Part shown: piece by piece, positions 15,523 through 18,439 of the stretch
Layout of the letters: every line of letters begins with the position of its first letter
How positions within the stretch are numbered: position 1 is the first letter of the stretch
Assembly: GCA_021781695.1 (NCBI GenBank)
Contig: JAJXWG010000011.1
Location: 1-18,439, forward strand
Reading direction: 5' to 3'
DNA: 18,439 bases
Origin: Pseudomonadota bacterium
GTDB lineage: Bacteria > Pseudomonadota > Gammaproteobacteria > Burkholderiales > Gallionellaceae
Notes under the pieces: model-generated
Databases searched by the model: none
The model's input: the letters and a program-made list of their open reading frames with translations, nothing else
Told to the model about the DNA's origin: nothing
Program-made: the position numbers and the translations under genes

Positions 15523-15714
15523 ATGATGGATAAGCCAGGCTGCAAATCACTAGTACTGCCCATATTGTTTGCCGTCGCGCTGTGGATAGCAGGCGGATTT
15601 TTCTTGAGCAAGGAGCTCGGCATCATCTGCATCATCATAAGCATCTGGATTGCAGGCATCGCAGCCGGCAAGGTGATGAACTCGGATTGCCCGATACCCA
15701 AGGACCACGCTTAA
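15523..15714 (+). CDS. Uncharacterised 63-residue two-helix membrane protein
   Basis: I do not recognise this family. The protein is 63 residues with two predicted transmembrane helices, about 9-28 and 32-52, a short turn between them, and a polar tail NSDCPIPKDHA. Cysteines lie at 7, 36 and 56. It starts with two adjacent ATG codons (15523, 15526) after an AAGGA ribosome binding site; the second is better spaced. The reading frame stays open upstream into ftsX, but the promoter at 15458-15488 lies inside that stretch, so the short form is preferred. It has a strong own promoter upstream and a terminator downstream, which supports a real monocistronic gene between ftsX and rpoH. Confidence 0.72.
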   Translation: MMDKPGCKSLVLPILFAVALWIAGGFFLSKELGIICIIISIWIAGIAAGKVMNSDCPIPKDHA

Positions 15715-15726
15715 GGACATATCCAA

Positions 15727-15772
15727 AAAAGCGGCTGCTCTCCCCGGCATTCCGCTTTTCTGCAGGTTTTTT
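15727..15772 (+). terminator. Rho-independent terminator after the small membrane gene
   Basis: Stem arms AAAAGCGG (15727-15734) and CCGCTTTT (15752-15759) enclose a 17-base loop, with a run of six T at 15767-15772 shortly after. It begins 12 bases past the stop codon and separates this gene from rpoH. Confidence 0.65.
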
Positions 15773-15776
15773 GCTT

Positions 15777-15812
15777 TTGCAGAATGAACCTAACCTGATT
15801 TTAAAACTCTTA
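15777..15812 (+). promoter_or_regulatory. Candidate rpoH promoters (sigma-70 and sigma-E type)
   Basis: Sigma-70 type: TTGCAG (15777-15782) and TTTAAA (15800-15805), 17-base spacer. Overlapping sigma-E type: GAACCT (15786-15791) and TCTTA (15808-15812), 16-base spacer, against GAACTT-N16-TCTGA. E. coli rpoH is also read from a sigma-E promoter. The matches are imperfect, so use is inferred. Confidence 0.4.
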
Positions 15813-15843
15813 GCGTTATGAAAATTCCTAGGAGATCTTGACT

Positions 15844-16692
15844 ATGGATTACAGTTTACCGATCCCGTCTGCCGTTGGCAGCCTTGACAGCTATATCAGC
15901 CTGGTCAAGCGATATGCATTGCTCTCGCCCGAAGAAGAACACTCTCTGGCAACACGCTTCCGCGACGAAAACGATCTGGATGCCGCACGCCAGCTGGTTC
16001 TGTCGCACCTTCGTGTGGTTGTCAGCGTTGCGCGAGGCTATGCCGGATATGGCCTTCCCCAGGCAGACCTGATCCAGGAAGGCAATATCGGCCTGATGAA
16101 GGCGGTCAAACATTATGATCCGGATTTCGGTGTTCGCCTTGTGTCTTTTGCAGTGCACTGGATACGTGCTGAAATCAACGAGTTCGTGGTGCGCAACTGG
16201 CGTCTGGTCAAGATTGCCACCACCAAGGCACAGCGCAAGCTGTTCTTCAACCTGCGCAGCCTGAAACGCGACCTGGAATCGTTGAAGCCCCAGCAGATCA
16301 GCGATATTGCCACACAGCTCAACGTTAGCGAGCAGGATGTTGCTGAAATGGAAGCGCGATTCGCGGGTCATGAAGTGAGTCTGGAGCCTGCCGGCGCGAA
16401 TGATGATGAAGATTACGCGCCCATCCAGTATCTGGCGGACAGCGCTGATCACGAGCCTTTGAATGTCCTTGAAACTTCCGAACGCGACAATCTTCGCACA
16501 GCGGGGCTATCCAAGGCATTGTCCAGTCTTGATGAACGCAGCCGGCGCATAGTCGAAGCCCGCTGGCTGAATGAGGAAAGCAGCGCCACGCTGCATGAAC
16601 TGGCAGCGGAGTTCAATGTATCTGCAGAGCGCATCCGCCAGATAGAGCAAAAGGCCATGAGCAAGATGCATGCGAGCTTATCGGCTGCCTGA
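15844..16692 (+). CDS. rpoH: Heat-shock sigma factor RpoH (sigma-32)
   Basis: Alternative sigma factor that directs RNA polymerase to heat-shock promoters. The 282-residue protein has region 2 with HLRVVVSVARGYAGYGLPQADLIQEGNIGL, the FGVRLVSFAVHWIRAEI segment, the RpoH box QRKLFFNLR at 130-138 that separates this family from other sigma factors, and a C-terminal helix-turn-helix ending SAERIRQIEQKAM. ATG 15844 is chosen since AGGAG at 15830-15834 is 9 bases away; an in-frame TTG at 15838 is too close to that site. It is monocistronic, between two terminators. Confidence 0.97.
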   Translation: MDYSLPIPSAVGSLDSYISLVKRYALLSPEEEHSLATRFRDENDLDAARQLVLSHLRVVVSVARGYAGYGLPQADLIQEGNIGLMKAVKHYDPDFGVRLVSFAVHWIRAEINEFVVRNWRLVKIATTKAQRKLFFNLRSLKRDLESLKPQQISDIATQLNVSEQDVAEMEARFAGHEVSLEPAGANDDEDYAPIQYLADSADHEPLNVLETSERDNLRTAGLSKALSSLDERSRRIVEARWLNEESSATLHELAAEFNVSAERIRQIEQKAMSKMHASLSAA

Positions 16693-16702
16693 GACCGAGG
16701 AT

Positions 16703-16749
16703 TTTTAGGTAATAAAAAAACCGCTATGCGGTTTTTTTATTACCTAAAA
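16703..16749. terminator. Bidirectional terminator with 22-bp perfect stem
   Basis: The arms 16703-16724 and 16728-16749 are perfectly complementary over 22 bases around a 3-base loop TAT. A GC-rich inner stem (ACCGC/GCGGT) flanked by seven A on one side and seven T on the other gives a terminator in both directions. It lies between convergent rpoH and sspB and ends one base before the sspB stop codon. Confidence 0.93.
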
Positions 16750-17133
16750 CTATTTGACCAGTTTCAGTTGCGGCTTGGCAGGCACTGATTTTTTCGCGGG
16801 TTCGGTAGGTTCAGGCCCCGCGTCTACAGGCTGAAAAACCAGACCCTGCCCTGTTTCCTTGGCAAAAATACCGATCACCGCATTTACCGGGACCAGGATA
16901 TCGAAAGAAACGCCGCCAAATCGTCCGCTGCAGGTGATCCATTCGTTGCCCAATTCCAGATTGCGCACCGCAGTCGAACTGATGTTGAGCACAATCTCGC
17001 CATCCTTGACATAGGAAACAGGAACCTCGGTCTTTTCGTTGACGCGAACCGCAAGGTAAGGCGTATAGCCCCCATCCACGCACCACTCATATATGGCGCG
17101 TATCAGATAAGGCCGCGTGGACAGATCGTTCAC
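16750..17133 (-). CDS. sspB: ClpXP protease specificity-enhancing factor SspB
   Basis: Adaptor that tethers ssrA-tagged and some other substrates to the ClpXP protease. The 127-residue protein starts MNDLSTRPYLIRAIYEWCVDGGYTPYLAV, with WITCSGRFGGVSFDILVPV-type core strands (about 65-83), then a flexible linker rich in Pro, Glu and Lys, and the short C-terminal ClpX-binding tail (QLKLVK), as in the family. The start is GTG at 17133, overlapping the sspA stop as GTGA. It lies directly before the bidirectional terminator. The sspA-sspB pair is conserved. Confidence 0.97.
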   Translation of the reverse strand: MNDLSTRPYLIRAIYEWCVDGGYTPYLAVRVNEKTEVPVSYVKDGEIVLNISSTAVRNLELGNEWITCSGRFGGVSFDILVPVNAVIGIFAKETGQGLVFQPVDAGPEPTEPAKKSVPAKPQLKLVK

Positions 17134-17726
17134 TTACGCATTGCTCTTTCTGCGGGCGTCAAGGAATCGATAAAACCCTGACGTGCAAACAGGCGCTCAG
17201 AATACTTCATCAACGAGGCCGCATCCTTGCCCATCTGTATGCCGTAATGGTCAAGCCGCCAGAGCAGAGGAGCTACCGCCACATCCAGCATGGAGAAGTC
17301 GCTGCCCAGCAGATACTTCTGCTTGGTGAGGATTTGCGACAGCTGCGTCAGGTTGTCGCGAATGATGGCGCGCGCCTTGTCGGCAGATTTTCCACCCTGC
17401 TGGATGATGTTCACATTGCTGTATAACTCCTGCTCAAAGCGGTGCAAAAACAGCCTAGCACGCCCGCGCATCACGGGATCAGCCGGCATCAGCTGCGGGT
17501 GCGGGAAACGCTCATCGATGTATTCGTTGATGATGTTCGCCTCGGTCAGAATCAGATCGCGCTCAACCAGCACGGGCACTTTGTTGTAAGGATTGATCGA
17601 TGCGACATCTTCGGACTTGTCCATCTGATCCACATCGATTATTTCAAAATCCATGCCCTTTTCGTACAAAACGATACGACACCGATGGCTGTAGGGGCAA
17701 ACCGTCCCCGAATACAATCTCATCAT
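17130..17726 (-). CDS. sspA: Stringent starvation protein A (SspA)
   Basis: Glutathione-S-transferase-fold protein that binds RNA polymerase and helps cells adapt to starvation and acid stress; it lacks GST catalysis in studied members. The 198-residue protein has the N-terminal thioredoxin-like part (LYSGTVCPYSHRCRIVLYEKG, about 4-24) and the conserved surface motif PHP at 75-77. Two ATG codons stand together at 17726 and 17723; the AAGG upstream is better spaced from the second, so the protein may be one residue shorter. Seven bases after the ActF-like gene, so probably in one transcript with it. Confidence 0.96.
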   Translation of the reverse strand: MMRLYSGTVCPYSHRCRIVLYEKGMDFEIIDVDQMDKSEDVASINPYNKVPVLVERDLILTEANIINEYIDERFPHPQLMPADPVMRGRARLFLHRFEQELYSNVNIIQQGGKSADKARAIIRDNLTQLSQILTKQKYLLGSDFSMLDVAVAPLLWRLDHYGIQMGKDAASLMKYSERLFARQGFIDSLTPAERAMRK

Positions 17727-17733
17727 TACCTTC

Positions 17734-18439
17734 TTACCCCTTAATTAAATTTCTGCTCTGCATGAAAGCACGCACCAGGAAAAATCCCACCAGCGCAACA
17801 ACACCCCATACCAGAACAGCCGCAAGCACAGGGTAGCTGCCGCTGCCATATATGCCTGCAATCCAGATAAAACGTTCGCAAATCGTGCCTATGATGATCG
17901 ACGTTGCTACAGCGGTGATCGCTGCAATGCTATGGCGTGTTGCCGGGAAACACAGTGCCGCGAAAGGTATGACAAACTTCAACGCCAGCACAGTCCACCA
18001 GACAAAGGCATAGCCGCCATACATCATACCGAACACACGATCCGTCTCGTCAGGCAGATTGCCGTACCAGATGGTCAAAAATTGCGCGTAATAAGTATAT
18101 ATATACAGCAACGTGAAAGCCAGCAACATCTGCGCCAAGTAATTATAAATCTTTTCAGGCACCGGCGATACCAGCTTGTTTTTCTTGTTCAAAACATAGA
18201 TCCAGATCACCAGGAATGCCAGGAACATGCCGAAATTGCTGACAAACTGCTGCATGCCGTAGATCGCACTGTGCCAGTGCGGCACCAACGTCATCTCAAA
18301 ATCCCAAGCGATCATCGTGCTGTAGAGCACAAAGAAGAACGGAATCCAGGTTGCGACCCTGTGAAAGCTTGCATATTCCCTGGGGCCTTTATCGCTTTCT
18401 GCCTGACGCTGGATGAACACCCAGTAGAGCCCCATCATG
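17734..18439 (-). CDS. ActF-like membrane subunit of alternative complex III, partial
   Basis: Probable quinol:cytochrome c/electron acceptor oxidoreductase membrane subunit. The visible 234 residues, the C-terminal part, hold about six transmembrane helices: near 30-48, 66-84, 98-122, 138-163, 170-192 and 203-225. The segment WDFEMTLVPHWHSAIYGMQQFVSNFG near 46-71 is the ActF/ActC pattern (D-x-x-M-x-L-x-P-x-W-x-S-x-x-x-G). The reading frame stays open to the right edge, so the N-terminus is missing; full ActF is around 400 residues. The initial ATG at 18438 is probably internal. Assignment to ActF rather than another NrfD-like protein is by pattern only and would be settled by the genes beyond the edge. 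Confidence 0.75.
   Translation of the reverse strand, partial: MMGLYWVFIQRQAESDKGPREYASFHRVATWIPFFFVLYSTMIAWDFEMTLVPHWHSAIYGMQQFVSNFGMFLAFLVIWIYVLNKKNKLVSPVPEKIYNYLAQMLLAFTLLYIYTYYAQFLTIWYGNLPDETDRVFGMMYGGYAFVWWTVLALKFVIPFAALCFPATRHSIAAITAVATSIIIGTICERFIWIAGIYGSGSYPVLAAVLVWGVVALVGFFLVRAFMQSRNLIKG

Noticed and set aside
1..18439. tRNA genes, CRISPR arrays, transposases or phage genes
   Set aside because: No cloverleaf, regular repeat-spacer array, transposase or integrase motifs were seen on either strand.

Overview
The window is gene-dense chromosomal DNA, about 95% coding with no gene-free stretch over 300 bases. I infer a betaproteobacterium of the Nitrosomonadales, perhaps Gallionellaceae-like (Sideroxydans/Gallionella). 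The inference rests on the housekeeping order (TPR-lolB-ispE; ftsY-ftsE-ftsX-rpoH divergent from an M16-M16-rsmD-coaD-ferredoxin operon; sspA-sspB next to a respiratory complex), the protein sequence style, and a subunit resembling ActF of alternative complex III. No rRNA, tRNA, CRISPR array, transposase or prophage gene was seen.

Layout. (1) 1-4047, minus strand: a TPR lipoprotein, then a TacA/TacT-type toxin-antitoxin pair (DUF1778 antitoxin and GNAT toxin), then lolB and ispE (3' end beyond the left edge). The toxin-antitoxin pair separates the TPR gene from lolB, which are usually adjacent in related bacteria, and brings its own promoter and operator-like palindrome. (2) 4112-8802, plus strand: an ABC-2 exporter ATPase, its permease and a GldG-like periplasmic subunit, then mutM and a secreted phosphoesterase, all tightly spaced. 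(3) 8799-12801, minus strand: an active M16 peptidase, an M16 homologue lacking the zinc motif, rsmD, coaD and a 2[4Fe-4S] ferredoxin. (4) 12901-16692, plus strand: ftsY-ftsE-ftsX, an uncharacterised 63-residue membrane protein with its own promoter, and rpoH. (5) 16703-18439: a bidirectional terminator, then sspB, sspA and the ActF-like membrane protein on the minus strand, cut by the right edge.

How it fits together. Most genes are core functions: isoprenoid precursor synthesis (ispE), lipoprotein localisation (lolB), DNA repair (mutM), CoA synthesis (coaD), 16S rRNA methylation (rsmD), membrane targeting and division (ftsYEX), heat-shock control (rpoH) and ClpXP adaptor/stringent proteins (sspB, sspA). 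Translational coupling is heavy: ATGA or GTGA stop/start overlaps occur at lolB/ispE, antitoxin/toxin, ABC ATPase/permease, rsmD/coaD, ftsY/ftsE, ftsE/ftsX and sspA/sspB.

I do not see a clearly new multi-gene system. The items most worth a second look are the inserted toxin-antitoxin module with its operator, a heptamer array plus palindrome inside the 5' codons of ispE, the alternative complex III gene beside sspAB where bc1 genes usually lie, the GldA/F/G-like exporter, and the small membrane protein between ftsX and rpoH.
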